DNA from: Planctomycetota bacterium
Lineage (GTDB): Bacteria > Planctomycetota > UBA1135
Length of the DNA stretch: 64,000 bases
Assembly: GCA_021776795.1 (NCBI GenBank)
Contig: JAJFFC010000028.1
Location: 62,001-126,000, forward strand
Reading direction: 5' to 3'
Made by a program: the position numbers and the translations under genes
Notes under the pieces: model-generated
What the model was told of the DNA's origin: nothing
The model's database searches: none
The model's input: the letters and a program-made list of their open reading frames with translations, nothing else
In this document: positions 16,099 to 25,253 of the stretch, one piece after another
Layout of the letters: every line of letters begins with the position of its first letter
Position numbering within the stretch: position 1 is the stretch's first letter

Positions 16099-17078
16099 GC
16101 AAGGAGCGCTATTCCTTGGCCATCGTTTTGTTGAATTACAGAACGCCATCCATGGTGGTGGATTGCTTGCAGTCCCTGGAAGGTCAGTTGCAGGAAGATG
16201 AACGCGTGGTTGTGGTCGACAATGCTTCGGGCGATGATTCTGTCCCGATCATTGCGCAGGCGATCGCTGAACATGGCTGGCAGACTTGGGCCGAGTTAGT
16301 GGAGTCGAGCGGCAACCATGGCTTCTCCGCGGGTAACAACGTGGGCATTTTGGCGCTCGATGCCGAGGCCTATTTCCTGCTCAATAGTGATACCCTCGTG
16401 CGTGATGGCGCAATTGCCGCTTTGCGCGATGCCCTAGCCAAACATCCTGAAGTTTCCTTGTATAGTCCGCGTCTGGAATGGCCTGATGCCGCCTCTCAGC
16501 GCAGCGTTTTTCGCGACCCCACGCCTCTTTCTGAATTAGAACGAGCTGCAGGAACCGGGCCCATCTCTAAGTTGCTGGCGCGCCGAATTGTCGCACCACC
16601 GGTGGTCGATTCCCCGGTTCCCTTCGAATGGGCATCCTTCGCCGCAATCCTGATTCGCCGCGAAGTCTTCGCCAAAATCGGTCTGATGGACGAAGGCTAT
16701 TTCTTGTACTTCGAGGACATCGACTTTTGCCGACGCGCTCGATTGGCGGGCTTTCAAAGCCTGCACTGGCCCGATGCTCATATCGTGCACCTGCGTGGAG
16801 GCAGCGGGCCAGTCAAAGAGAGTTTGGCCAAGCGCAAACGACCCCCGCAGTATTTTTATGCCTCGCGCAATCGCTACTTCGCCAAGTTTTACGGCCGCGG
16901 CGGCCTGATTTGCGCCAACTTACTGTGGTGTTTAGGCCGCTTGATTTCAGGCTTGCGTGAAATGCTACGCCACAAGAAGCCTCACCTGTGCGAAAAAGAG
17001 GGCCGTGACATCTGGCACAATCTTAAGCGCCCCGTGTCGCCACCGGAATCCTGGCGCGGAGAGTTTCCCTCCTCATGA
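16095..17078 (+). CDS. family 2 glycosyltransferase, rhamnosyltransferase type
   Basis: About 327 residues. GT2 features: LAIVLLNYRTPSMVVDCL, VDNASGDDS, the DxD region FLLNSDTLV, and FLYFEDIDFCRRARLAGF, the EDxDF..R pattern typical of WbbL/RfbF-like rhamnosyltransferases. With the dTDP-rhamnose genes on the facing operon, rhamnosyl transfer is a reasonable inference. An ATG at 16083 is also in frame but gives a 16-base overlap; GTG 16095 gives the 4-base overlap common in this operon. Confidence 0.87.
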   Translation: MSKERYSLAIVLLNYRTPSMVVDCLQSLEGQLQEDERVVVVDNASGDDSVPIIAQAIAEHGWQTWAELVESSGNHGFSAGNNVGILALDAEAYFLLNSDTLVRDGAIAALRDALAKHPEVSLYSPRLEWPDAASQRSVFRDPTPLSELERAAGTGPISKLLARRIVAPPVVDSPVPFEWASFAAILIRREVFAKIGLMDEGYFLYFEDIDFCRRARLAGFQSLHWPDAHIVHLRGGSGPVKESLAKRKRPPQYFYASRNRYFAKFYGRGGLICANLLWCLGRLISGLREMLRHKKPHLCEKEGRDIWHNLKRPVSPPESWRGEFPSS

Positions 17079-17959
17079 GTCGACCCCCACGTCCTGACTT
17101 CGTCATTATTGGTGCCATGAAATGTGCCACCAGCACCCTGCATGTGCAGCTTGCGGCGCAACCTGGCTTCCATATGAGCACGCCGAAGGAGCCCAACTTC
17201 TTCAGCGACGACGATGTCTACGCCCAAGGTCTGGATTGGTATCGAGGTCTCTTTATTGAGGCCAAAGAGAGCGATCTACGAGGTGAATCTAGTACACACT
17301 ACACCAAGCTGCCGACTTATCCACAGACGTTGGACCGCTTCCACGAAGAGATTGGCGACCCACCGCCAAAGCTGATTTATCTGATGCGCCATCCAATCGA
17401 TCGCTTGGTCTCGCATTACATTCATGAGTGGAGTCAGGGTGTATTGTCGAGCGACATCAATACTGCGGTCCAAGAGCACCTGCCGCTCAAGGCCTACTCG
17501 CGCTACCACGAGCAACTGTCGCCATGGATTGAGGCTTATGGACGCGAGCAGATCCTGCCTTTGTTCTTTGACGGTTTGCGCGCCCATCCGCAGCAAACCT
17601 TGGAGCGCGTGTGCACTTTCTTGGCCTACACCGGCACACCACAATGGCAGCATGAGCAAGCGGCCCAAAATGTGTCTGCCCAGCGCATGCGCAAGTCACC
17701 TATGCGTGACAGCATTGCCGCTTTCCCACCGCTTCGTTGGCTGCGGCGCACGCTCATGCCCGAATCCTTGCGCGACCGGATCAAGTCGCGCTGGATGATG
17801 AAGGAACGCCCGCAACTTGACGCCGCAACGGAAGCGGCCTTGCAGGAACACTTTGATCATGACTTGGCCCAGCTTGGGGCTTGCTTTGATATCCCCCTGA
17901 CCTGCGCCAATTGGAAGGACGTCGCCCCGGAAACGGAGTTGCAATGGAGTCCAAGCTAG
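17075..17959 (+). CDS. PAPS-dependent sulfotransferase
   Basis: 294 residues, soluble. The 5'-phosphosulfate binding loop is FVIIGAMKCATSTL (residues about 9-22) and the 3'-phosphate site is LMRHPIDRLVSHY (near 107-120), as in heparan-type carbohydrate sulfotransferases. It should move sulfate from PAPS to a sugar hydroxyl. Its position inside the glycosyltransferase operon (ATGA overlap with the gene before, 16-base overlap with the next) points to the exopolysaccharide repeat unit as acceptor. No PAPS synthesis genes are in the window. Confidence 0.9.
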   Translation: MSRPPRPDFVIIGAMKCATSTLHVQLAAQPGFHMSTPKEPNFFSDDDVYAQGLDWYRGLFIEAKESDLRGESSTHYTKLPTYPQTLDRFHEEIGDPPPKLIYLMRHPIDRLVSHYIHEWSQGVLSSDINTAVQEHLPLKAYSRYHEQLSPWIEAYGREQILPLFFDGLRAHPQQTLERVCTFLAYTGTPQWQHEQAAQNVSAQRMRKSPMRDSIAAFPPLRWLRRTLMPESLRDRIKSRWMMKERPQLDAATEAALQEHFDHDLAQLGACFDIPLTCANWKDVAPETELQWSPS

Positions 17960-18969
17960 CGTCGACTCAAGCCGACCCCCAAGAACTGCCAATGGCGATT
18001 GGCGTGGTCGCGATTGGGCGCAATGAAGGCGAACGCTTGCGCCGCTGCCTTGCCTCGGTGGTGCGCCCTGGCTGTGCCGTGGTCTATGTCGACTCCGGTA
18101 GCCATGACGGCAGCGCAGAAATGGCGCGGGAAATGGGTGCCGAGGTCATCGATTTGAACTTGAGTTTCCCGTTCACGGCTGCGCGCGCACGCAATGAGGG
18201 TTGGCGCCATTTGCTGGAGCATCATCCTGGGCTTGCCGCGGTGCAGTTTCTCGATGGCGATTGCGAGCTGGATGGCACTTGGCTCGACAAGGCTGCCCGG
18301 GCCTTGCAAGCACAAAGCACGCTCGCCGTCGTTTGTGGCCGCCGCCGTGAACGACGCCCTGAAGCGACCATCTACAACCGCATGTGCGATATCGAATGGG
18401 ATACGCCCATCGGGCCCGCCGATGCTTGTGGTGGCGATGCATTGTTCCGCGTTGGAGCCCTACTTGCCGCGGGTGGCTACGACGACAGTGCGATTGCCGG
18501 GGAAGAACCGGAGTTGTGCTTCCGTCTGCGAGAGTTGGGTTGGAAGATAGAGCGCATAGACGCTGAAATGACCATGCACGACGCCGACATGACTCGCCTC
18601 AAACAATGGTGGCAGCGGCATAAGCGCGCAGGACATGCCTATGCCTCAAATCGCCGACGTCATGCCGCAGCTGGGTTCATGCAGGCACAAGTGCGCAGCG
18701 CCCTTGTGTGGGGATTTGTCCTGCCCTTGGTCACCTTGTTGCTTGGCATCGTGGTGTCGCCTTGGACCCTATTGGCCTACGCGATCTACCCTCTGCAACT
18801 GATGCGTATCGCTGGGCGGTTCCGCCGCCAACAACAGGCACAGCCTTGGTCCATCGCTCTGGCCTATGCCTTGCATTGCCTAGGTGGCAAGTTCGCGGAG
18901 GCTGCTGGTGTCATCGGCGAAGGCCGACGACATCGCCGTGGCGAAGTCAGCCTGATTGAGTACAAGTAG
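17944..18969 (+). CDS. membrane-attached family 2 glycosyltransferase
   Basis: 341 residues from ATG 17944 (an upstream in-frame codon at 17911 would overlap the sulfotransferase by 49 bases). GT2 motifs: VVAIGRNEGERLRRCL, YVDSGSHDGS, FLDGDCELDG, then GEEPELCFRLRELGW. A hydrophobic region at about residues 250-285 (FVLPLVTLLLGIVV and following) should anchor it in the membrane, as in enzymes acting on undecaprenyl-linked sugars. It is the last gene of the plus operon and ends 3 bases from the stop of the converging wzy-like gene. Confidence 0.88.
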   Translation: MESKLASTQADPQELPMAIGVVAIGRNEGERLRRCLASVVRPGCAVVYVDSGSHDGSAEMAREMGAEVIDLNLSFPFTAARARNEGWRHLLEHHPGLAAVQFLDGDCELDGTWLDKAARALQAQSTLAVVCGRRRERRPEATIYNRMCDIEWDTPIGPADACGGDALFRVGALLAAGGYDDSAIAGEEPELCFRLRELGWKIERIDAEMTMHDADMTRLKQWWQRHKRAGHAYASNRRRHAAAGFMQAQVRSALVWGFVLPLVTLLLGIVVSPWTLLAYAIYPLQLMRIAGRFRRQQQAQPWSIALAYALHCLGGKFAEAAGVIGEGRRHRRGEVSLIEYK

Positions 18970-18972
18970 CCT

Positions 18973-20376
18973 TTAGTTGCCGAGGATGCGTGGGCGCTTG
19001 GCTTCTTTGCCCGGCAAAGATTTGCGCAGCGGGAGTTCTTCTGCCGCAGGTGCCACGCGTGGCGCATCTTCCTCTTCCGCAAGTGCTTTGGGCAATGCGC
19101 CCAAGAGCAACAAGAAGGGCAGAATGAGCATGGCGTTCAGCAAATTGTCGACCATCGAGATGGCCACAATGATGGTGAAGGCGCCGAGCACCAGCACTGC
19201 TGGGTCTTGTCGCCAATCCTCGGCACGGAATCGTCGCAACACGCTGACGCAGGGGACCATCCAAACCAACAGCAGGGACATCAGGCCGAACAAGCCATTG
19301 CGGCTTAGCGTGAGCACCCACAAACCATCGATGACCACGGCGCGGTCGTCGATATAACGATCACGGCCCCAGGCGCTCCAGCCCAATACCATGCGCCGTT
19401 GCACGTGGCGAATGAGGTCATCTTCGGCGCCGAGGCGAGAGCCCAAGCTGACCGCACGTTCCGGGGACACCGCCGCGGCGGCTTGCACCAACGGTTGTGT
19501 CGGCACCACGCCGGTGGTGCGTAGTCCGGCCCACATCGTGGGCAACAACACCAAGGCAATCAGGGCAAAGCGGCTGCGCATTCCCATGGTGAGCCACAAG
19601 ATAACCCAGGCGCCCACAAACAAGGCGATGGCGCCATAACTCTGCATGATGACGAAAGTGCCGGTCAGGGCAAAGGTCCACAGCAGGGGCGGCACGCCAA
19701 GAATCGAAGGCATTTGCTTGGCTTTCGTCAGCACACCGCAAAGGAAGGCACCCATGCCCATCCACATGGAGACCATGAGCCCGTGCTGCAGGAAAACCAT
19801 GGGACGGTAGCCAACACTGCGAATGGACTGCTGGAACTCGTGTTGGTGGAATCCGTACAGATTCTGGTGGAGTTGCGGGCTAAAGCGGAACTCGAATAGG
19901 CACAACGGCATATACACCAAACAGCCGTACACGATGTAGCGCGCCAAATCGAGAAGTGATGCGCGGTTGGTGAAATACAGTCGGCCCAGCAAATAGATGC
20001 CGCCCCAAACAATAGTTTGATAGACCACGGCTTTGGTGGCGTCATAAGCGCCCAAGCTGTTGCTCAGAGAACTCAGTCCAGGCGAAAGGCACCACATCAA
20101 CATGGGCAAGTCACTGAGTTGCGGTCGCAGGTTGCGGAAGCGCCGGGCGTCGAACAGCAAAGTGCTGAAGAAACAGGTCAGAATCGGAGCCGTCCACCGT
20201 GTCCAGTGCAGTGGGCCAAACTCGTAGCTGGTGGACGGCAGGAATAAGAAGCCGAGCAACAGCGTGAGTAACACTGCACGATGTCGCGAAGTCACGGTGG
20301 CGCCAATCACAATCCCGATGATGGGATAGGCCGCCATGACAAGGTGGGCGAGCAGCGTGGTGGACCAGGGATTCAT
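18973..20376 (-). CDS. O-antigen ligase/polymerase-like membrane protein (Wzy type)
   Basis: 467 residues with about ten to twelve hydrophobic helices and one large loop between residues 290 and 365 (ERAVSLGSRLGAEDDLIRH), the layout of the Wzy/WaaL family, which polymerises or ligates lipid-linked glycans on the outer face of the membrane. A soluble, charged tail follows residue 430. It sits directly after a flippase gene (ATGA overlap) in a polysaccharide locus, which supports polymerase rather than an unrelated transporter. Sequence signatures in this family are weak, so the call rests on topology and context. Confidence 0.75.
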   Translation of the reverse strand: MNPWSTTLLAHLVMAAYPIIGIVIGATVTSRHRAVLLTLLLGFLFLPSTSYEFGPLHWTRWTAPILTCFFSTLLFDARRFRNLRPQLSDLPMLMWCLSPGLSSLSNSLGAYDATKAVVYQTIVWGGIYLLGRLYFTNRASLLDLARYIVYGCLVYMPLCLFEFRFSPQLHQNLYGFHQHEFQQSIRSVGYRPMVFLQHGLMVSMWMGMGAFLCGVLTKAKQMPSILGVPPLLWTFALTGTFVIMQSYGAIALFVGAWVILWLTMGMRSRFALIALVLLPTMWAGLRTTGVVPTQPLVQAAAAVSPERAVSLGSRLGAEDDLIRHVQRRMVLGWSAWGRDRYIDDRAVVIDGLWVLTLSRNGLFGLMSLLLVWMVPCVSVLRRFRAEDWRQDPAVLVLGAFTIIVAISMVDNLLNAMLILPFLLLLGALPKALAEEEDAPRVAPAAEELPLRKSLPGKEAKRPRILGN

Positions 20377-21821
20377 GCGGGTCGTGGGTTACGAGTAGGC
20401 AATGCGTGGCGTGCCGGTGCGATTGCCAGCAGCCCTAGTATTGCGGCAAAGGGCAGCTGCCACCACATCTGCGATAGATGCGGGTCTCCTTCGCTCCAAA
20501 GCTTTGGAGCAAAAATGCCAATGCTCGCCAGCAAAGCCAGGCGCAAACTGAGGTTCAGATCTTGCGCGCCAAGTGGACAGCCATGCCTGCGTAAAGCCTT
20601 CAGTAAGGGCAAGTTGCCTGCTAAGGTGCCCAATGAAGTGCCGACAATAAAGCCAGGCAAGCCATAAGTGTAGAAGCCAATCACACAGGCTGGTGCCGTC
20701 ACCAGAAGGTTGAGGAGGTTGGCAATCGAGAGTGCGCGGGAGTCTCCGTAGACCAAGGCGGCACTGGTCGAGGTGGATTTCATGATCGTGAGCCAACCAG
20801 GAATAATCAGCATTTGCGTGTAGAAAATGGCGTCGTGGTACTCTTCGTTATAGAAGTTGCCGAAAAGCGCTGGAGCCAAGGTCGCAATGCCGACGAGGCC
20901 GGCGACCCCAAGGGACATCAGGCCCATGCGCGATTGGCGCACTCGGTGTGGATGCTGCTCCGGGGAGAGTCGATGCGATTCCGCCCAGGCAGGCAGCACA
21001 ACGGCAGAGGAAACCTGCTGCAGGATTGTGGTGACCAATTCAATCATGCGCCAGGCAATCATGTACACGCCCAGCATGGCCATCGAAGGAATGACTTTGC
21101 CAAGGAACAGGCGGTCTCCCTGCATGGCCAAAAAGGTCAATGCGGTCGATAGGAAGATCCATCTCCCAAAGTCGAACAGTTCTTGCAATGCAGCCTTTTC
21201 CAGTTGGAATGAGGCGCGCGGGCCTGGCAAGAAGAAGTGAGAAAGGACGGCGTGAAGGCCTGTCGCGACAAGAGTGCCGGCCACCAGGGAATCAATCGAA
21301 CGATCGATGCTGGCCCAGACAATCATGACCGTCACGCTGGCGACTTGACTGGCGAGATTGATGAAGGTCTTGCGACCTTGCGCCATGCGTCGGTCGGCGA
21401 GGAACCAATTCGGCGAACGCAGTCCGCCAAGGAAGGCGGAAAGTCCTGCCCACGGGATGAGATGCTTGAGTTCCGGTTCTTCGTAAAGCAGCGCGAAGGG
21501 TGTGGCTAAGGCCAGACACAGCAAAGACAGAATTGCCCCGCGAATGACCTGGACGGTCCATGCGGTACGCAAGAAAATCGGATCTTCGCCACGCTGACTG
21601 CGCACAATCGAAGGTCCAATGCCGGTGTCACTGAAGAGCTGCAGGCCCAGCAGGAAAATGTTCACCAAGCCCATCAGGCCGAAGGCTTCTGGGAAAAGAA
21701 GACCAGCGAGAATGATGTTGGCGATGAAGCGCAGACCAGCGTCGCCAAAGCGCCCGCTTAAGACCCAAATGCCGCTGCGCGTGGCGCGCCCGGCCAACTG
21801 GCGGCTGGCTTCAACGTTCAT
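20373..21821 (-). CDS. polysaccharide flippase (Wzx/MOP family)
   Basis: 482 residues with about twelve to fourteen membrane helices. The N-terminus (GRATRSGIWVLSGRFGD, then NIILAGLLFPEAFGLMGL, and FSDTGIGPSIVR) is characteristic of oligosaccharide flippases of the MOP superfamily. It should move the undecaprenyl-linked repeat unit across the inner membrane for polymerisation. It lies 3 bases after rfbC and overlaps the wzy-like gene, so assembly and rhamnose supply are in one operon. Confidence 0.9.
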   Translation of the reverse strand: MNVEASRQLAGRATRSGIWVLSGRFGDAGLRFIANIILAGLLFPEAFGLMGLVNIFLLGLQLFSDTGIGPSIVRSQRGEDPIFLRTAWTVQVIRGAILSLLCLALATPFALLYEEPELKHLIPWAGLSAFLGGLRSPNWFLADRRMAQGRKTFINLASQVASVTVMIVWASIDRSIDSLVAGTLVATGLHAVLSHFFLPGPRASFQLEKAALQELFDFGRWIFLSTALTFLAMQGDRLFLGKVIPSMAMLGVYMIAWRMIELVTTILQQVSSAVVLPAWAESHRLSPEQHPHRVRQSRMGLMSLGVAGLVGIATLAPALFGNFYNEEYHDAIFYTQMLIIPGWLTIMKSTSTSAALVYGDSRALSIANLLNLLVTAPACVIGFYTYGLPGFIVGTSLGTLAGNLPLLKALRRHGCPLGAQDLNLSLRLALLASIGIFAPKLWSEGDPHLSQMWWQLPFAAILGLLAIAPARHALPTRNPRPA

Positions 21822-21824
21822 GGG

Positions 21825-22379
21825 CTAGGGAGTGGCCGCTAGAAACTCTTGAAGACTGAGGCCAGCTTGGTCTTTGGCGGAGAGCACGGGAGAACGGCCT
21901 TGCAGGGGCCACGCCACTGCAATGTCGGGGTCGTCCCAGGCGACGGTGCGCTCACATTCAGGAGTGTAGGGTGCGGTCGTTTTGTATAACACTTCGCTGC
22001 CTGCCTCGAGCGTGAAGAAGCCATGCGCAAGTCCCGCAGGAATCCATAACTGGCGGTGGTTCTGTGCTGACAGTTCCACGCCAACCCACTGTTTGAAGGT
22101 GGGGGACTCGGGGCGGACGTCGACGGCGACATCCCAGATGGCGCCACGGATCACGCGCACCAGTTTGCCTTGGGCTTGCGGTTCGGTTTGCAGGTGCAAG
22201 CCGCGTAAGACATCTTTCCCAGAACTGGAATGATTGTCCTGAACAAAGTCAGGGGCGATGCCGGTTGCCGCCAAAAAAGTATCGCGCTTATAGCTTTCTA
22301 GAAAGAATCCGCGCTCGTCGCCGAACAGCTTCGGCTCGAGCAAGACCACATCTTGGATGAGCTGGCGCGTGGCTTTCAC
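21825..22379 (-). CDS. rfbC: dTDP-4-dehydrorhamnose 3,5-epimerase
   Basis: 184 residues, a cupin-fold enzyme that epimerises C3 and C5 of dTDP-4-keto-6-deoxyglucose, third step of dTDP-L-rhamnose synthesis. Visible motifs: [29 protein letters not shown] with the catalytic His, and [18 protein letters not shown]. Length is normal. The start is GTG 22379, overlapping the rfbA stop as GTGA. Confidence 0.96.
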   Translation of the reverse strand: MKATRQLIQDVVLLEPKLFGDERGFFLESYKRDTFLAATGIAPDFVQDNHSSSGKDVLRGLHLQTEPQAQGKLVRVIRGAIWDVAVDVRPESPTFKQWVGVELSAQNHRQLWIPAGLAHGFFTLEAGSEVLYKTTAPYTPECERTVAWDDPDIAVAWPLQGRSPVLSAKDQAGLSLQEFLAATP

Positions 22380-23263
22380 CGCTGGGACTCCTCGAGCAAC
22401 TGGAGGAGGTAAGCACCGTAGCCGCTATTTTTGAGTGGTGTGGCGAGTCGTTCGACTTGCTCCGCATTGATGAAGCCTTTGCGCCAGGCAATTTCTTCCG
22501 GGCAGGCAATCTTCATGCCCTGGCGTTTCTCGACGGTTTGCACAAAGGAACCTGCCTCAAGCAGGCTGTCATAAGTCCCGGTGTCGAGCCAAGCAAAGCC
22601 ACGACTAAGAACCGAGACCTCGAGCGAATTGTCATCGAGGTAAACCCGATTGAGATCGGTGATTTCGAGCTCCCCGCGGGGGCTAGGCTTCAGGGCTTTG
22701 GCAATCTCTACGGCGCGTTCGTCGTGGAAATACAAACCCGTGACCGCGAAATTCGATTGCGGCTTATCCGGCTTCTCTTCGAGGGAAATTGCGCGCCCTT
22801 CTTGGTCAAAGGCCACAATGCCGTAGCGCTCAGGGTCATGAACCCGATAGGCAAAGACGTTGGCACCGCGCTCGCGCTCGGAAGCTTCGGTCAATATCTG
22901 GGTGAAGCCGCGACCGTAAAAGATGTTGTCGCCCAATACTAGGGCGCTTGGTGAGCCTGCCAGAAAATCTTCCCCAATCAAATAGGCCTGAGCGAGACCA
23001 TCAGGGCTGTCTTGTACCGCATACTCGAGGTTCATTCCCCAGGCAGAGCCGTCACCAAGAAGTTCTTGGAATTTTGGCGTGTCATGCGGGGTGGAAATCA
23101 CCAAGATGTCGCGAATACCCGCGAGCATCAATACGCTCAGCGGGTAGTAGATCATCGGCTTGTCGTACACCGGCAGCATCTGCTTGGAAGCTGCGCGGGT
23201 GATGGGGTGGAGGCGTGTGCCACTGCCACCAGCAAGAATGATTCCTTTACGAGCTAGCGCCAT
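22376..23263 (-). CDS. rfbA: glucose-1-phosphate thymidylyltransferase
   Basis: 295 residues. It makes dTDP-glucose from dTTP and glucose-1-phosphate, the first step of dTDP-rhamnose synthesis. The nucleotide loop [16 protein letters not shown] and [18 protein letters not shown] are unmistakable. The open frame extends to 23341, but those 26 extra residues overlap rfbB and lack similarity to the family; ATG 23263 gives the standard [13 protein letters not shown] start and a 10-base overlap with rfbB. Confidence 0.96.
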   Translation of the reverse strand: MALARKGIILAGGSGTRLHPITRAASKQMLPVYDKPMIYYPLSVLMLAGIRDILVISTPHDTPKFQELLGDGSAWGMNLEYAVQDSPDGLAQAYLIGEDFLAGSPSALVLGDNIFYGRGFTQILTEASERERGANVFAYRVHDPERYGIVAFDQEGRAISLEEKPDKPQSNFAVTGLYFHDERAVEIAKALKPSPRGELEITDLNRVYLDDNSLEVSVLSRGFAWLDTGTYDSLLEAGSFVQTVEKRQGMKIACPEEIAWRKGFINAEQVERLATPLKNSGYGAYLLQLLEESQR

Positions 23264-24324
23264 GCGTAGTTCTTCTCCATCCAGTTGCGGTAGGAGCCGG
23301 TGCGCACCGCCTCGACCCATTCCTGGTGATCCAAGTACCACTGCACGGTTTGGCGCAATCCACTCTCAAAGCTCTCTTGGGGGGTCCAACCGAGAGATTC
23401 GGTGGTTGCCGAGGCATCGATTGCGTAGCGGAAATCATGGCCGGGACGGTCGGTGACAAAACGAATCAGGCCTTCGCGAGGGCCGATGTCCGCCGATGGC
23501 GCCAACTCATCTAAGAGTGCGCACAAAGTTTTGACCACCGTGAGGTTGTCGCGTTCGGCGCCGCCGCCAACCAAATAAGTCTCGCCGACTTTGCCGCCGC
23601 AAGCGACTTGCCAGATGGCGCGCGCATGGTCATCGACGTAAAGCCAATCACGCACATTGTCGCCCTTGCCGTACACCGGCAACTCAATGCCTTCGAGACC
23701 ATTGAGGATCATGAGTGGAATCAATTTTTCCGGGAACTGCCGCGGACCGTAGTTGTTCGAGCAGTTGGTAATCAGTGTGGGCAAGCCAAAGCTGCGTCCC
23801 CAGGCGCGCACCAAGTGATCGCTACCCGCTTTCGATGCGGAATACGGCGAGCTTGGATCGTATGGGGTGGTTGGCGTAAAGGCGCCTTCGTCACCTAGGC
23901 TGCCAAAGACTTCGTCGGTGCTGACATGCAAGAAACGAAAACTTTGTTGCTCCGATTCCGGCAGTTGCTCCCAGTAGTTCCGCGCAGCATCGAGCAAAAC
24001 CGCGGTGCCCACGACATTGGTTTGCACAAAGGCTTGCGGACCGGTGAGCGAACGATCGACATGAGATTCGGCGGCCAGATGAAGTACGCAGTCCGGCCGA
24101 AAATCGGCGAAGGCCGCTTGCATGGCTTCGGCATCGCAGATGTCGGCGCGGCGAAACTGGTAGCGCGGGTCATCGGCGATATCTTGCAGCGAAAGCAGGT
24201 TCGCGGCGTAGGTGAGAGCGTCGAGGTTGAGGACCTCGGCCTCGCTGTCGGCGAGCAAGTGGCGGACGACAGCCGAACCGATGAATCCGGCACCTCCGGT
24301 GACTAGGACACGCTTTGCTGACAT
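23254..24324 (-). CDS. rfbB: dTDP-glucose 4,6-dehydratase
   Basis: 356 residues, an extended short-chain dehydrogenase with bound NAD that converts dTDP-glucose to dTDP-4-keto-6-deoxyglucose. Motifs: [15 protein letters not shown] (Rossmann), [16 protein letters not shown], and the catalytic YSASK. It has its own TAGAAT element 9 bases before the ATG, formed across the rfbD stop codon, so it may be expressed both from the operon and internally. Confidence 0.97.
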   Translation of the reverse strand: MSAKRVLVTGGAGFIGSAVVRHLLADSEAEVLNLDALTYAANLLSLQDIADDPRYQFRRADICDAEAMQAAFADFRPDCVLHLAAESHVDRSLTGPQAFVQTNVVGTAVLLDAARNYWEQLPESEQQSFRFLHVSTDEVFGSLGDEGAFTPTTPYDPSSPYSASKAGSDHLVRAWGRSFGLPTLITNCSNNYGPRQFPEKLIPLMILNGLEGIELPVYGKGDNVRDWLYVDDHARAIWQVACGGKVGETYLVGGGAERDNLTVVKTLCALLDELAPSADIGPREGLIRFVTDRPGHDFRYAIDASATTESLGWTPQESFESGLRQTVQWYLDHQEWVEAVRTGSYRNWMEKNYAWR

Positions 24325-24333
24325 GTTGGGGGC

Positions 24334-24339
24334 ATTCTA
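24334..24339 (-). promoter_or_regulatory. TAGAAT element before rfbB, sharing the rfbD stop codon
   Basis: TAGAAT ends 9 bases before the rfbB ATG. Its first three bases are the TAG stop of rfbD. The exact hexamer and spacing match other predicted leaderless promoters in the window. Confidence 0.5.
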
Positions 24340-25236
24340 GTTTGGCCGGGAGGCTTGTGCCTCGGCGGCCAAATGGGGTAAGGCGGTGCGCAAAGCGACT
24401 TGCCATGGCACCTGTTCCTTATCGACCATCGCCCAGCCTTCGCTGAAGGCTAAGGGGCTCCAAGAAGGCCGTTTCGCCGGGGTGGGGTAGGCCTCGCTGG
24501 TGCAAGGGAGCACCGAGCTCTCTGCCACCCCTAGACCGAGCCCAAGAGCTTCCTCGCGAATGGCTTGAGCGAAGCCAAACCAACTGCAAATGCCGCCATC
24601 GGTGTAGTGCATCAACGGCGCAAAAGCTTGATTGGTGGGCCAAGATGCAAGTGCCCAAAGCGCTTCGGCCAGCCCGCCAGCCCAGGTCGGGCAACCTTGC
24701 TGATCCTCGACCACCTGTAACTCGCGGCCGGCAAGCATCAGCTTGAGCATGGTGTGGACAAAGTTGTGGCCGCGGCGGCCGTAAACCCAGCTGGTGCGCA
24801 CCATGCAGCCAGCTCCAGGCAGTTCCTCGGCGAGAGCGATCTCCCCGGCTAGTTTGCTGCGCCCATAGGCATTGAGCGGGGCGACGGCATCGTCTTCTTG
24901 CCAAGGTTCTGTGCCTTCTCCGGAAAAGACATAGTCAGTGGAAACGCCAATCATGCGTGCGCCGACTTCTCGGGCTGCTGCAGCGAGCGCGCGTACGGCC
25001 TCGCCATTGACCATCGTGGCGGCCGCTTCCTGATTTTCGGCATCATCGACGGCGGTCCAGGCTGCGGTGTGCAGCACCAGATTTGGCCGATAGGCATGCA
25101 CCACGGCAGCGGCGGCAGCGGGATCGGAGAGGTCGCATTCTTGGCGGCCTACGGCAGTGAGGTCTACGCCGGCGGGGCATGCCAATTGGCATTCATGGCC
25201 GAGTTGACCATCTCGTCCGGTGAGGAGGACGCGCAT
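24337..25236 (-). CDS. rfbD: dTDP-4-dehydrorhamnose reductase
   Basis: 299 residues, NAD(P)H-dependent reductase completing dTDP-L-rhamnose. Motifs: VLLTGRDGQLGHE, the VNGEAVRALA segment, STDYVFSGEG and YGRSKLAGE with catalytic Tyr/Lys. The C-terminal part is typical in length. It lies between the second sulfotransferase gene (14 bases upstream) and rfbB (12 bases downstream). Confidence 0.96.
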   Translation of the reverse strand: MRVLLTGRDGQLGHECQLACPAGVDLTAVGRQECDLSDPAAAAAVVHAYRPNLVLHTAAWTAVDDAENQEAAATMVNGEAVRALAAAAREVGARMIGVSTDYVFSGEGTEPWQEDDAVAPLNAYGRSKLAGEIALAEELPGAGCMVRTSWVYGRRGHNFVHTMLKLMLAGRELQVVEDQQGCPTWAGGLAEALWALASWPTNQAFAPLMHYTDGGICSWFGFAQAIREEALGLGLGVAESSVLPCTSEAYPTPAKRPSWSPLAFSEGWAMVDKEQVPWQVALRTALPHLAAEAQASRPN

Positions 25237-25242
25237 GAATGA

Positions 25243-25253
25243 ACCCTAACCTA
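25243..25253 (-). promoter_or_regulatory. overlapping -10-like hexamers before rfbD
   Basis: TAGGGT (25243-25248) is 6 bases and TAGGTT (25248-25253) is 11 bases from the rfbD ATG. The latter contains the TAG stop of the upstream sulfotransferase gene. Confidence 0.35.
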
